From Taxillus chinensis (lineage: Eukaryota; Streptophyta; Magnoliopsida; Santalales; Loranthaceae), in NCBI GenBank assembly GCA_023512835.1, contig CM042088.1:33807664-33871663 (forward strand): a stretch of 64,000 nucleotides of DNA. The letters run 5' to 3'. This document shows, in pieces, positions 1 through 11,749 of the stretch. Position numbers and translations under genes: made by a program. The notes under the pieces were generated by a model. The model did not search any database. It was not told where the DNA came from and was given only the letters and a program-made list of their open reading frames with translations. How positions within the stretch are numbered: the first letter of the stretch is position 1; each line of letters begins with the position of its first letter.

Positions 1-640
1 CCATGTAGTGTATGTGTTATGATCTTCGAGTCTGTAACTTCGACTCTTCGAGTCATAGCCTTCAAACCTATGAGTCAAACCAACTCCAGCATAGAAAGTT
101 TTGAGTCTTCGAATCCAAATTAGAATTAGTAACCAACTGATTTCTTACTCTATGAGTCTACGAGTCTCCTATTTCAAGTCAGCGACAACCGCATCCTAAC
201 TTGATTAATCATCTGTTCACATCAATGGGTCTCTATTGTCAACAACGGGTCTTCCAATCTTCAACCCTACGAGCTTTGACTCTATGACACTGCCACTTTA
301 CACCCAATGGGTCTTCGAGTCTGCAGGTCTTCGAGTCTCCGAGACATTGCTCTTCACCTGATGGCACTTTGGGTCTTCGAATTTTCGACCCTGTGGATCT
401 ACGAGTCTGTGACCTTGCATGCCTTTGAGTTAGTGGTGCTTCAAGCCTGAGGATCTTTGACTCTACATATCTTCAAGTCTACGGATCTTCAATCTTGAGC
501 AGATTAAAAATGTCCATTGGTAGACTCCATCTACGAGCTCACTTTAAGAGATCACTCTACGAAGTTATCTAACCAAGTACGGATCGTCGATTCTGCAGGC
601 TACCTGCTTCCGCATACGGTTGACAACAATGACAATTAGA
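1..640. repeat. Degenerate 'gagtct'-rich repeat tract
   Basis: The words cttcgagtct, gagtct and variants (ctacgagtct, cttcaagtct) recur many times at irregular spacing over about 600 bp. They look like a decayed short-unit tandem array or the repeat-rich part of an old element. No coding frame or element end is visible, and the tract stops just before the TRIM insertion. Confidence 0.45.
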
Positions 641-650
641 AAGACTATGG

Positions 651-868
651 TGTTGGGTCTCTAACGTCCCATAGATAAATCCCACATCGGTTAGGGCGAA
701 CATTGAGGTCGTCCTAATGAGGAGGCTCATGTGCACCTAGTCACAATGCGTTTTAACAGGTCGCGGCCCGTTAAAAACAAATCCGTGCGGGTTGCAGCCC
801 ATGGGTGGGTGCGCGAGTGCCAAAGCGGACAATATTGTGATAGTGAGTGCCCTGGCCGAGGTCCAACA
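651..868 (+). repeat. TRIM left LTR
   Basis: This 218-bp LTR runs TGTTGG...CCAACA and is followed two bases later by the tRNA-iMet-type primer site. It includes 'cccacatcggttaggg' and 'ggacaatattgtgatag', the latter partly recognisable again near 2945-2965. Confidence 0.9.
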
Positions 869-870
869 AG

Positions 871-883
871 TGGTATCAAAGCC
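871..883 (+). other. TRIM primer binding site (tRNA-iMet type)
   Basis: TGGTATCAAAGCC against the usual TGGTATCAGAGCC, two bases after the LTR end. Confidence 0.85.
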
Positions 884-903
884 GGGTCCTCTAGAGCGAT
901 GGT

Positions 904-930
904 GGGATTGGGGGGGGGGGGGGAGGGGAG
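904..930 (+). other. TRIM polypurine tract
   Basis: A G-rich run, gggattgggg...gaggggaga, ends two bases before the right LTR, as expected for the plus-strand primer. Confidence 0.8.
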
Positions 931-932
931 AC

Positions 933-1150
933 CGTTGGGTCTCTAACGTCCCATAGATAAATCCCACATCGGTTAGGGCGAACATTGAGGTCGTCCTAAT
1001 GAGGAGGCTCATGTGCACCTTGTCATAACGCGTTTTAACGGGTCGCGGCCCGTTAGAAATAAATCCGTGCGGGCTGCGGCCCATGGGTGGGTACGCGAGT
1101 GCCAAAGTGGACAATATTGTGATAGTGAGTGCCCTGGCCGAGGTCCAACA
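933..1150 (+). repeat. TRIM right LTR
   Basis: 218 bp, the same length as the left LTR. Its first base is C instead of T, so the terminus reads CGTTGG. It ends CCAACA followed by the TSD TATGG. Confidence 0.9.
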
Positions 1151-1155
1151 TATGG

Positions 1156-4100
1156 GAACAACAAATCATATACAATCATACATCACGTGTAATCATGTAC
1201 AACACTACCATAACATCATATAATGTAATATATCATAATTTAGATATTCGAACAACCGTATATAAAAGTACCAATAGGCAATGTCCTCCTAGAAGGAAAG
1301 CCTCCACTAGCCTCTAGCAACAACTGAAAGGCCAACAACAACAAACAAACAACAACAACAACAATAAGGGCGAGTTATAAGTTCAGTAGGTGACTTATAA
1401 CTCTATACCCTACTATGCAATAGATACTTAGTGCACAAGTGTTGTGCAGTGAATAATCGAATAAACAACAATCATCAAGACTTAACCTGACGTAAACCAT
1501 AATCACGAAACGGATTCCCAACTCAAAACATTCAACTGTCATAATAGCTCTCACAACATACTAGTTCAATCACCTAGTGCCAGGGGATAGGTATTCCACT
1601 CCAATACTGCCGCACACTACGGGACACGCTGCTCATCCATACTGGGTCGAGAAGACTTTTGATATAATAGAAGACCTTTTCGAAGACAACTAGGCTCTAA
1701 CACCAACATTAAATCGTAGGGGCCTCTACCACCTGTCATCAGGAGCCTCACAACATCACATCAATTACAATATCACATTAAGACATCCTATTCATATCAG
1801 GATCGACATATCCCCCACAATCACAATGGATCACCAGTAGATCACATTATTAGGGTAACCTATCCACAAAAGGACTCAGCATATTAAACACAATCCCAAA
1901 CAGAATCCAATCACAGGAAGCAGTCTATCCATATTAGGAAAGCTTGTCTGTGAACCTGCATGGTCCACAACTCAGGATACAACCTATCCACATTAGAATA
2001 ACTTGTCTATGATCCTTAACAAGAGTCTAACATTGCAACATTAGCTCACCAAGAGCTTATCAGGCCGTAGCCTCACCCAATAAGGTACATCACAATCGTA
2101 GGGGCCTTAGCCACATGTCACGCCCATGCAAGGGTACATCCGCGCAAGGCTCAACTAAGCTCAAGCTCAAGCACCGAATATGCCACCTGAAACAATCAGT
2201 ATCACATGGACCCAATGGCTCCATATATCACACACAGATAGATAAGTAAACACAGACCCAAAGGTCCCACATAATACACATATGTACAAGCTAACTATAA
2301 CAGTAAACAAACAAACAAACTATGAGGCTCTCACAAGACCAAACACCCTCACCGCGCCCCTGGCACCTTAGCCCTCCTGGCCCAATCATGGCATCAAACA
2401 AATCATGAAGGTTTCGTCACACAACCTCACTAGGCTCTCACAGTGCCAACTGGCACCCCATGGACTCCCTCAACCCAGAATTATCTCAAATAAACCACAA
2501 AGGAAAACATCATGTTTCCCCTCATACTGAATTCCCCATTGGAACCCTAATAGAAACTCAAGACACAGGCTCTAACCTCCTCCAAACTTGGAGTTAAACA
2601 CATCTGCGATGGACAAACCAACATCGTAATAGCTAAATAACTCATAATAGAACTCACGGACTCATAGGTCCCACAATCATACCATATCACCCATACAAAG
2701 CATGGTATAGAAAATACATCTCTACCATATAGGTAACGAGTTCCCAACGCAGCCTAATTAGGCACTCAGTGCCAAATTTGCATCCCATTGGGTTTCAAAT
2801 CCCAATATTTATAACACTCTTTGCTGGAAAATTGTGTTCCATATTGGAACAAAGAGGAAAAGTTAAGGAATTTATATGGTGAAGGAGGCCTAAAATATCA
2901 ATATGTGTTCTAAAGTCATGCGGTCCGATGTGGTAATCCCAAAGTGGATAATATTGTGACATGCGGGCGGGCCTATGCCTACAAGTGTTAAATGGGGCAC
3001 CAAGGTGGAAGACTGAGTTTATTATTTTGTTGCTTTTCATATTAAGTTATTTTAAGAAAACTGATGTTACCCTAATGGGGAATGATGTAAAAGATATTTG
3101 ATTATTTAAATAAAACATATAGTTTGACTTGTGAACAAGTATTATGGTTGTTTGATATATTATGTGTGGTATTGTGTAACCCAACCTCTTGCCCACTTGG
3201 TGGGTAAAGGGAAGTCACAACTCAATTTTCTCGGATTAAAAATCCGGAGCGTGACAGAAACCAGGGCAAAATAGTAAAAATGCGGCAAATCTGTCATGTC
3301 CGGCCTCGCCGCACCATTATCAAATATCTATATTGGCCTCGAAACTCGACGACCACAGATGGTCTTTTCTGGCTGTGACCGATCACCCAGTTCTTCCCCA
3401 ATTCTAGAGATTTTATAGATTTTGGCCACTTTCCAACCACTGGTTCAATCTATACCCGAAATTCATCCGATTTTGGGTTCCAAATACCTAATTATGACCA
3501 TAAACATCATATGGTTTAAAGAAAGCCTAAACACACTTTATAGCAAATTAAAGTGCCCTAAATATGGAATTTCATCAAAATTTTGTTCAACCACACACTC
3601 ACGCTTTAATTCCTCAAATTACTCATTTTAATTCATTTTTCGCAAGCAAATCACACACACATGTTAGAAATTACGATCTAAACATGTTACGACTATCAAT
3701 TTGGTCAATTAACATCAATTTTATGTTTTCCCAAAATTCTAGGGTTTACCCAAATTTTAAGATTTCAACTCATATCATGCACAATCAATCCAACTAAACA
3801 TGCTAGAGAGATAGGAGCACCTACCTAGAAGCAAATCCACTCTTTGGATTACTCCAATTCGCCCAAAAATTAACATCTCTGCTTTCTCCTCTCTCTTTCA
3901 TGCACACTGCCCAAACAAAGAATGCGACTACATTCTCTCTTTCCTACAATTATTTATACTGCTGTAGAAATTATAATAGAAAATTTCCAAAAATAAATAA
4001 TTGGCCTCCTTGGTCACAAACAACAAATTAAGCTCAACCACACTCAAAACACTCGAAATAATGAGCACATTACTATCCAGATGTTTTTCAACTCAATTGA

Positions 4101-4290
4101 CTGCTCAAACACAAAGTCAACCAATAAACCTCTAAAAAGTCAACAAATGAGCCTTACGGTGCTCTGACCCGAAATTGGGCCCAACTAGTGTCAAAATACT
4201 CACATTGATGACCACATCACCATCTAAATAACTATATTCCAATAGAATGACTATCTCTCAACACTAACCAAAATACGAGTCTTTGTGCGT
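1156..4290 (-). mobile_element. Degraded LTR-like sequence, probably minus-strand Ty3 LTR material
   Basis: No gene is recognisable. Read on the minus strand, about 3960-3810 holds a TATAAATAA box, a leader and a 'ctaggtaggtg' word like those in the solo LTR at 47026-49556 and in family A. The stretch 1370-1440 has the 'cagtaggtgac' word also seen at 47430. A plus-strand LTR-type end (cggagcgtgaca) lies at 3247-3258, and 2840-2970 vaguely resembles the TRIM LTR. It is probably a pile of old LTRs; exact ends could not be fixed. Confidence 0.35.
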
Positions 4291-4309
4291 GGCATTTTTT
4301 CTAGGTTCA

Positions 4310-4709
4310 AGTCTGATCAGCTGGCAATCAAGAAAGTCGATGGTGGTTGCACTATCTTTATGTGAGGTGGAATATATAGCTACATGTCATGGTATATGGT
4401 TAAGCTCACACTGGACGATCTTATGAGTCAAAACCCTTGCAGGATAAAGCTCTGTATTGACAACAAAGCTGCCATCTCTCTATGCAAAAATCCAATTTTT
4501 TGTGATCAAAGTAAACACATTGATACATGATTTCATTATATTCAGAACTGTGTTGAAGAAGGCAAAATTTGGGTTGAACATATCAAGACCACTAACCAAC
4601 TAACTTGACTGATATTTTAACTAAGCCTTTGGGAATGTTAAAATTTTTAGCAATGCATACGAAGATAAGAGTAGATTGTGAAGAGTCCCAACTAGCTTGG
4701 GAAAGTAAA
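4310..4709 (+). pseudogene. Ty1/copia RNase H tail, broken
   Basis: Translation gives the end of a copia polyprotein in pieces: a 'LCIDNKAAISLCKNP' stretch, then SKHIDT, an 'EEGKIWVEHIKTTNQLT' stretch and a degraded 'DIFTKPL'-like end. These are the conserved copia RNase H C-terminal words. In-frame stops and frame changes make it non-functional. The rest of the element (gag, protease, integrase, RT) is absent to the left. It is followed directly by an LTR fragment. Confidence 0.8.
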
Positions 4710-4987
4710 TGTTAGACTTAAGCTAGTTGTTTTGTTTATATGTTTTATTTAAGTTGTTTCTTTTGTGTGTCACGTTATTCTGGGAGAAAATCTTTTACTT
4801 TTTTGGTAGGAAAGTTTGTAGCGCTAATTAATGATATATTAGTGGAGACCACAATATTCTTGTGCAATGTTTCCTTTCTTATATTTCTGCATTTGCTTAT
4901 ATAATGAAAAGAAAAAGTGTTGCTTGTGTGCACCGAAAATATTGTCTTGTTTTCTCATTTATTTGGTGTTTATCTAATAAAAATGAC
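4710..4987 (+). repeat. Ty1/copia 3' LTR fragment
   Basis: It begins TGTTAGACTTAAG right after a purine-rich stretch (gggaaagtaaa) that fits a PPT, just downstream of the RNase H remnant. A TATA-like cttatataatg lies at about 4897. No proper CA end is seen before the hAT-like insertion, so the LTR is truncated or interrupted. Confidence 0.6.
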
Positions 4988-5382
4988 TAGGGGTGTAAAA
5001 TGAACTATTGGTCCATGGATCAGCTCACAGTCTATGCAGATCGGGGTAGACTGGACTCATTTATGCCCGATTCGTGTGGACCAAATTTATGTGTTCACAA
5101 ATCGGTCCACTGAATCAATTTTTTTAAATAATATTTTTAAAATTATTAACTATTCTACTATTATATTAGTAACTAAAGTCTAAATCTAATAATTTTAAAA
5201 TTAAAATTTAAAAATATAAAATTTTAAATATAATTTTAAATTAAAATTTTAAAAAATATATAATAAAAATTAATTTATAATATCTATTTTAAATAAATAA
5301 ATAATTTAATTTGACATGACTAATTAATTTATGATACATTAAAAATACGAATTTAAACAAACTAATCCTTTTTACACCCATA
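4988..5382. mobile_element. hAT-like MITE
   Basis: The terminal inverted repeats are TAGGGGTGTAAAA at the left and TTTTTACACCCATA at the right. They are flanked by an 8-bp near-duplication, aaaatgac (4980-4987) and gaaatgac (5383-5390), 7 of 8 matching. The interior is very AT-rich and non-coding. TIR type and TSD length fit non-autonomous hAT elements, with relatives at 41140 and 63709. Confidence 0.75.
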
Positions 5383-5673
5383 GAAATGACGGGTGAAGGC
5401 TAGTAAAGTAGCTTGAAAACTTTTGCATGCGATCTATTTACTCTAAATAGTCGATACCATACGATCTGGGATAAAAATTGTGCAGTGAAAGTTCTCATAT
5501 TTATCTCTTAAAATTATGAGCAGATTCATAAGCCGTGGAAGGCCGTAGAAGGAAAGATCAAGCACTTAACATGTTTTCGGCGTCATTAATTGTGATTCTT
5601 ATTACACTCATTCCTACATGCGAGGAAATTAAATAAACACATACACTCAAAAATTGTTATTTCAGTGACGGAA

Positions 5674-5679
5674 TTTATT
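5674..5679 (-). terminator. Candidate poly(A) signal of CYP90A
   Basis: AATAAA on the minus strand, about 45 bases after the P450 stop codon. Confidence 0.45.
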
Positions 5680-5724
5680 TAAGTAGAGTAGCAGAAACAT
5701 TGATATAATGATATATATATACTT

Positions 5725-7400
5725 CTAGTTACAGGGCCTGCTGCCCTGCTGCTCCGACACCAACAGTTGGCGACGGTGTTTCACATTTATTGGATACCGT
5801 TTCAGCGTTCGAGTTGTCGGAAAGAAAACCAACTTATCTTCTTCTGCTGGATCCCAACTGCAGCATAATGATGTTATGGTAATAAAAAATATGTTACGGT
5901 GAGTTCTTAAGTAATGATGAACTTCTGATCTCCTCTTTACATATATATATATAAAGGTGAGAAAACAAACATTAAAAGGAAATGAAACAAACCTAAAACG
6001 AGCGATGAGGTGGTATAGGAAAACAGTGAGCTCCACTCTGGCGAGCTCGTGGCCTGGACAGAAACGGGGACCACCTCCGAACGGCGTGAACACGTTCCCG
6101 TTTTGGCCTCCCGATCCCGAATTAGTGTTCTATTAGTGTACCCATAAAAGTATGTTATAATTTTAATGAAGAGTAGGGAGAGGGTCAACACAGAATTGTT
6201 AAAACAAAAATGGTTACAGATGCGTACGTACCTGCCATCGCCAAGGATCGAAAGAACGAGCGTTGTTGAAGTGTTGGGGATCAAGATGCACAGCCCTAAA
6301 GGAGGCGAACAGTTTCCAATCTTTTGGAATTGTGTACCCTGTTGTTAATTGATTGTTACTTAACGGATTGGTCAATGAGCCCCCATATCTCATATATAAT
6401 ACAAAAAATATTGTACTGTGAGAAAAATTTGATATAGACTATTAGATTTATTTTTAAGCAAATAAATTAAATTTTTATGTAACTTGTAATACCGTTATAA
6501 TATTTCACTCCATAATTAAATAAAAATAGATGTAAAAATTTAAATTATAATTATAATAAACATTATGACATAAAATATTAATTGAAGCAACGACCCCGCC
6601 TATCATCATCCATCACACCCTTTTATTATAGGCCTTTGACATTTTGATAAACATGATTACCAAAACCAAAACATGCTTGCTCCTTTTTGTTTTTCTTTTT
6701 CTTTTTGTTTTGGGTTGGTTTCGTACACAGGAAATAAGGGCATTTTTGCTTTTAAATGCTCTCTCTATCTCTTTTTATATTAATAAAAGAGTAATACTAC
6801 TTTTGTTCTTTGATTTTTTTATTAAAATAATATAATTTTAATTAAAAGTTTATTAATTAATATTATTTTGATAAAAATATAGAAAACTTACTAAATAAAA
6901 TAATAACTAAAACTAAAAAAAAAAAAAAAAACCTAAAATAATATGAACCAAGCGATTATAGGATTAAAAAAACTTACATTTTATTTATAAGATTAAAAAA
7001 TAATATGGACCAAGCAATTATAGGATTAAAATAATATGGACCAAGCGAACATGCAATTTTATTTTGAAGATTACAAATAAATTTATCCTTAAAAAATAAG
7101 ATTCCAGCTACAATGTATTTTTTTTTCAATAAATCAACAAATAGAGAGGCTAGCAATTATAGGATTAAAAAAATCTTCATTAAAACCACTATGAAAACAA
7201 AACATAAGAAGATAAAAATTAAGGTAAAAATCCATTTATTGATCTCCATACATAGAAACTAATTGAAGTGAACGCTGCTCTCCTTCACTTCATACGCCTC
7301 AAATTAGGGTTACGTGAACCCATATCCTTCAATAAAATATGGAAGTAAAAAATTTAATGTAAGAACATGTAATGTAACGTCTAATGAGTTGGATGCACCC

Positions 7401-7432
<32 letters not shown>

Positions 7433-10400
7433 AATAATAATAAAAAATAAAATGCAAATGGAACGGAATCTTATACGTGCCTTTAATGTGGACTTCCGTC
7501 GTTGTTCGCCTAAAAACGCCACTAATTATATTTGCGTATCTTAGAGTTTCGTTCACAACCTGCGCGCAAATCATAGTCAAGTGTAATGTTATCAGCTTTA
7601 ATATGGAGAGGAGGAATTTTATAAATCGTCAACGTTGGAATTTAAAAGAAGAAGAAGAAGAAGAAGAAGAAGAAGAAAAGCGGGCGAAACTTAACGCATT
7701 GCGTGAAAGGCATGGACTTGTAGTCATTCCATTCGAGAGCCTCGGACTGGCCCTTTCTGGCCCTAGTCTGATCGTGCTCCTCCTGCTTCAATAAAGATTT
7801 ATCATCATCTTTTTTTTTTCTTTTGTCTAAAATCTATCGAGAGCATTGCTTCTATGACCAGAGAGCTTAGTTTTTTTTTTCTTTTTTGCAATATATATTT
7901 TTGATTCACGATATTGGGCTACTTTGGAAATTAAATATTTAAAATTGTTACAATTTAATCAACTAGCTGTAAAATATATGACGTACGTACGTACAAGTTG
8001 AGAAGCTAGCTGGAGTAGTGAGACTGCATAATTAAAGAACAAACCTTGAGTTGGGCTAGAGCCGCGGGGGTGTCGGTGAGGAACTTGACGGCGAGAGTCA
8101 TGATGGTGGATGTGGTCTCGTAGCCAGCAACCAGCATGGCCACCAAGAGATCCACGACCTCCTCGTCAGAGAGGCCATCATCAAGGTTCAACAGCGCCTC
8201 CAACATGTCCTGCTTCCACTCATTTTCACCCGCCTGGTCTCCTGCCACTTCCCTCTGCTTACTCCTCCTTTCCCTCACTACCAATCTCAATGCCTCCGCC
8301 ACCTTCTTCCGAGCCTTCACACACACAATAACGCAACGCACTGTATTATTATTTAATTAAATCCGCGGATTACTTATTTTATTAATTTTATAGTACAAGC
8401 ATATAATATGTATATATATGTGGGTATATCATATGGGTACAACCTTGAGGGCTCTGTGGTAGGTGGTGGAGAAGAAAGGCACTGTGAAGAAGCCTTCCAT
8501 GACGAGAACGTACTCCTTCCTCAGGCTCTCGGTCCATTCCCCAGGGTCAAAGCTCATCAACTGCTTCACTGCTAACTCGAATGTGATCTACACACGTGTG
8601 TGGTATTTCAAAATTTTAATAAAATTTAAAATTTAAATATAATTTATGATCAGTCAATTTGACTAAAATTTAAATAATTATTCATAAAGTAATAAGCTTA
8701 AAAACATAATTATTATAATTTAATGCCGAAAGTTATGTTTGCATGGACCCTTGAATAATCAGGTGTAAACAAACTTTTGGAAAGGGCGGTTGTCGGGAGA
8801 CAAATCTCATTTTTCCTCGGCCGTCGGCCGGGTGATGTCGGAGATGTGATGATTGATTCCCACTGTATCCGTTTTGAAATCTTTTATTTTCTTTCTCCGT
8901 GCTTAGACACAATGATAATGTCTGTGCGCGTGTAATCAATCCAATTCCCCACTCCCGCCGTGGGTGTGGATATTTTTAAAAATTAATTATTATATTAAAT
9001 ATTTATGTAATGTATATTATATTCGTAAAATTTCACAGTAATTTAAGTTAATTTTTATATAAATTTAATTAAAAATAATAGAAATAATAAAATTTATTTA
9101 TTTATTTCTAATTAAATTTATATAAAAATTAATCCTTAAATCATCATAAAATTTTAAAGTCATAATAAATATTACAATATTAACAAATATTGATCTGGAC
9201 TCCTCCCTGCCTCTCGCCCAACCCTACCCCCATGGGTATCAATACTACTCCTCCCAAGTCCATGTGATAATCATGGATGTCCACAAATTACTTTCCCTCC
9301 TTTCCAATTAAAGTTATTATAAATGTCAAACAAAGATTTGTAATAACCATTCGCGTGGCCATGCTGTTGTGTCGGTAGGGGCAAATGCATAAGATTGGTT
9401 TTAATTTTTAAAATTTAGTTCAAAATTATTGCTTTTTATGTCGTTTCTGTCAATCCTATAAAACAAATAGAAATATAAATTAACTTTATACTAAGCTAAA
9501 TCATATTCGGAATAATCTTTGAATCAAAAAATCTCATTGAAAGGTCACTAGGATGTTTGTTTTGTATATTTTTTTATTTTTAAAATTTTGTTCACGGAAA
9601 ACTAAAAAATATAAAATAATAAAATTTATTTTTATTTTTGGATTTGAAAGAATGAAAATAACTATTAAATTTTAAAAACAGAAAATATACAAAACAACAA
9701 AGTCCCACAAAAGTGAAAATAAATAAATAAATTCAGGTAATAAAGTAGAAAAAAATAAATTTGACCCCAGCCAAAAATTAAGCTTAATTATATTTGAAAA
9801 AATAGCTATTTTATTTAAGATGTGAATAAAATATTGCTATATTAAAAAAATATGTGTACCAAATAAAATTTGTGGGAGGAATTTTATTTTTAGAAAAATC
9901 TTGTTTAAAAATAGGAAGTGTGAATTAGTGAAGAATAAGTTAAATTTGTATTTCTATATATCATATGATTTTTTAAAATTTATTCAAAAATAATAATTTT
10001 GGATTAAAGTGAAAGATTTTTAAGTGCTAAAAGAAACAAAAACTAACTGCCAACAAAAGTAAAAGTAAATTTTAGTAACAAACCATAAAACATTTCAAAA
10101 GTTCAATAATTAAAAACATATTTTACGCAAATTTGGGGATAAAAACAATGGAACCAGAAGGACTCAAAAGAGGAACTTGGCGCGTCTTGGCATGAAGAAA
10201 GAGGACTAAATTTGAAAAGGATAAATGGTGAAGATTATTTCAGAACTAGGCTTCTTCTATTTCTCTTTCATCTCTACTCGTCTTTCTTATTGACCATGAT
10301 GTCTAAACTTCTGAACATGCATGGTTTTCTGTATCATGAATGATTGGCTACAATTTAACTTGGGGTTTAGGCTAGAGTTTGGTTATGTATTAAATTGAAT

Positions 10401-11292
10401 TGTCGGTGGTTTATCTAAATCTTTTGTCTTTCAGGATTACATGTAAAATTAAAGCTCACTTTGTTTTGTGAAAAATGAGTTATATTTAGAAAATAATATT
10501 TGGAAGTTATATTTTTCTGGAAAATAGAATTCTTTGTCTTTTAGTTACATACAAAATTTTAGTTTTTTTTAAATTGAAAATTTGAAGAGTTAGGGAAAAT
10601 GACTTTCTACGTATAATTCTCCAACTAGTCATTGTTGCTCTGACATTATTAACGAACGTTAGGTTCACTATATTAGCGATAGAATCCTGGTGTGGTCTAT
10701 TCTATGATGACAAAGATAATACGATAAGGGGATCATCGATTTGTTATGAGATGGAAGCACGGCAACTAATATGTACCTTCTTAGCCTGCTCCATGAGGAG
10801 GACCCGGCCGGACCAGAAGTTGAGGTTGAAGCGGACGAGGCGGTCGATGTCTGCAAGGAGGTGTTTGCGGATGATGGAGGAGTTGGCGAAGCTCATGGTG
10901 AGCGAATGCAGCCTTTTGTGGAGCCCACCCTTCATGATCAGCAGCGAGTGTCGCCCCAGCAAGTTCTCTATGGAGCTCGGGTAGCTGCTCTCGAACAGCT
11001 TTCCCTCGTTCTGCAGCACGAACCGGTTCGTCTCCGGGTCGGCTGAGAAAACCGTCGCCTCCCCGAACACGTGTGTCGTAAACACCGACCCGAATCGACC
11101 CACCCGGTCGTCGATGAACTGCTCCGGATTCTCCGACTTATAGGCAGAGATCAGCTGCAGGGTCTCGCCGACTACGGGGAGGCCAAGGCTTCCAGGCGGC
11201 AGATGCTTCCGGCGCCGGCTGCCAAACCTTCGGAGGGCGACGATGATGGGGAGGGAAGAACACAGAACAATAAGAGTAAGGAACAGGTCCAT
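5725..11292 (-). CDS. CYP90A1: Cytochrome P450 CYP90A-type (CPD-like), complete, 8 exons
   Basis: An ER-anchored haem mono-oxygenase of brassinosteroid synthesis (CPD/CYP90A, established as C-3 oxidation of BR intermediates). Exons in order: 11292-10777, 8587-8444, 8314-8045, 7782-7696, 7559-7481, 6338-6232, 6129-5993, 5857-5725. They sum to 1473 bp, giving 490 aa plus a TAG stop, without a frameshift. Seen: membrane anchor residues 3-20, hinge LPPGSLGLP 31-39, I-helix AGYETTS 283-289, ETLR 343-346, FDPWRW 395-400, haem site [10 protein letters not shown] with Cys425. CYP90A words such as [18 protein letters not shown] and [11 protein letters not shown] set it apart from CYP85 and CYP90B. All introns are GT-AG except intron 5, whose donor is AAAG|GCACGT (GC-AG). 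The length is close to the roughly 470-490 aa of the family. Assignment rests on recognition, not a search. Confidence 0.93.
6339..7480 (-). other. CYP90A intron 5 (GC-AG), low-complexity filled
   Basis: The donor GC at 7480-7479 sits in AAAG|GCACGTAT; the acceptor is AACAG|GG at 6339. It contains a poly-C run (about 7398-7421 on the plus strand) beside an A-rich and (AAT)n stretch, and an AT-rich region with three or four imperfect copies of 'aataatatggaccaagcgattataggattaaa' (6938-7170). No gene inside. Confidence 0.75.
7650..7678. repeat. (GAA)n microsatellite in CYP90A intron 4
   Basis: About nine GAA/AAG units on the plus strand, inside the 136-bp intron 4, forming its (TTC)n pyrimidine tract in the transcript. 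Confidence 0.9.
8588..10776 (-). other. CYP90A intron 1, 2.19 kb
   Basis: GT-AG intron, very AT-rich, without a recognisable gene or complete element. A perfect 10-base palindrome CACACGTGTG (8591-8600), containing a G-box core and the CGTGTG word on both strands, lies a few bases inside the acceptor side. Confidence 0.85.
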
Positions 11293-11717
11293 ATATAGTT
11301 GTTTAATTACAGAGAAAAAAAAGCCAAAACAGGTGAGTTTGGACCTTTGGAGGTACCTATGCTCTAATTATTTCAGCTGATGTCTCTCTGACTTTGACTC
11401 TAATGTTCTCCCGGACAGTTTGAGTATCTCTAATTTTTCATGTCAGCATTGTTGAGCTTCTTAATTATTTATATAGATATATTGGTTGTTGACAATGATA
11501 TATGTAAAAGCAAATCAATGAGATTACAGTAGTTCCAATATAATATCACACTTATTTTATTAGTACTGATATTTAACCGAATGTTCATAAACGCAGTATA
11601 ATTACAGCCGGGTGTGACGTTTTTTTTTTAAATATATCACATAACTAAAATTGCGCTATGTTTGCCGTAAAGCTTCCGTTAAAAATATGTATAGTTACTT
11701 TACCTATATTACAATCA

Positions 11718-11749
<32 letters not shown>

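Larger units (their letters stand above)
651..1150 (+). mobile_element. TRIM (miniature LTR retrotransposon), complete, 500 bp
   Basis: Two 218-bp direct repeats (651-868, 933-1150) flank a 64-bp interior. The left LTR starts TGTTGG and both end CCAACA, a 6-bp inverted terminus. After the left LTR comes a PBS (tggtatcaaagcc, from 871) matching plant initiator tRNA-Met with one mismatch; a G-rich polypurine tract (about 904-930) precedes the right LTR. The 5-bp target duplication TATGG lies at 646-650 and 1151-1155. By eye the LTRs differ at 11 sites, 10 of them transitions, about 95% identity. There is no coding capacity, so it must be mobilised in trans, as known for TRIMs. No 5S-like segment of the Cassandra type was seen. 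Confidence 0.93.

Noticed and set aside
737..1114. Minus-strand 125-codon open frame
   Set aside because: It lies across the TRIM LTRs and interior; the repeats in its translation are the two LTR copies.
2840..2970. Second TRIM copy
   Set aside because: Only 'aaagtggataatattgtga' and a few words match the TRIM LTR; no ends, PBS or TSD could be found.
5725..6093. P450 3' part as a single-exon gene
   Set aside because: The open frame reads through intron 7. A clean AG|GT and AG|T splice pair joins exon 7 and exon 8.
7314..7580. Open frames with poly-Gly/poly-Pro around the C run
   Set aside because: They read through exon 5 of CYP90A into its intron and the homopolymer. On first reading exon 5 seemed to continue into YKIP and the gene to be truncated; the real YTIP exon is at 6338-6232.
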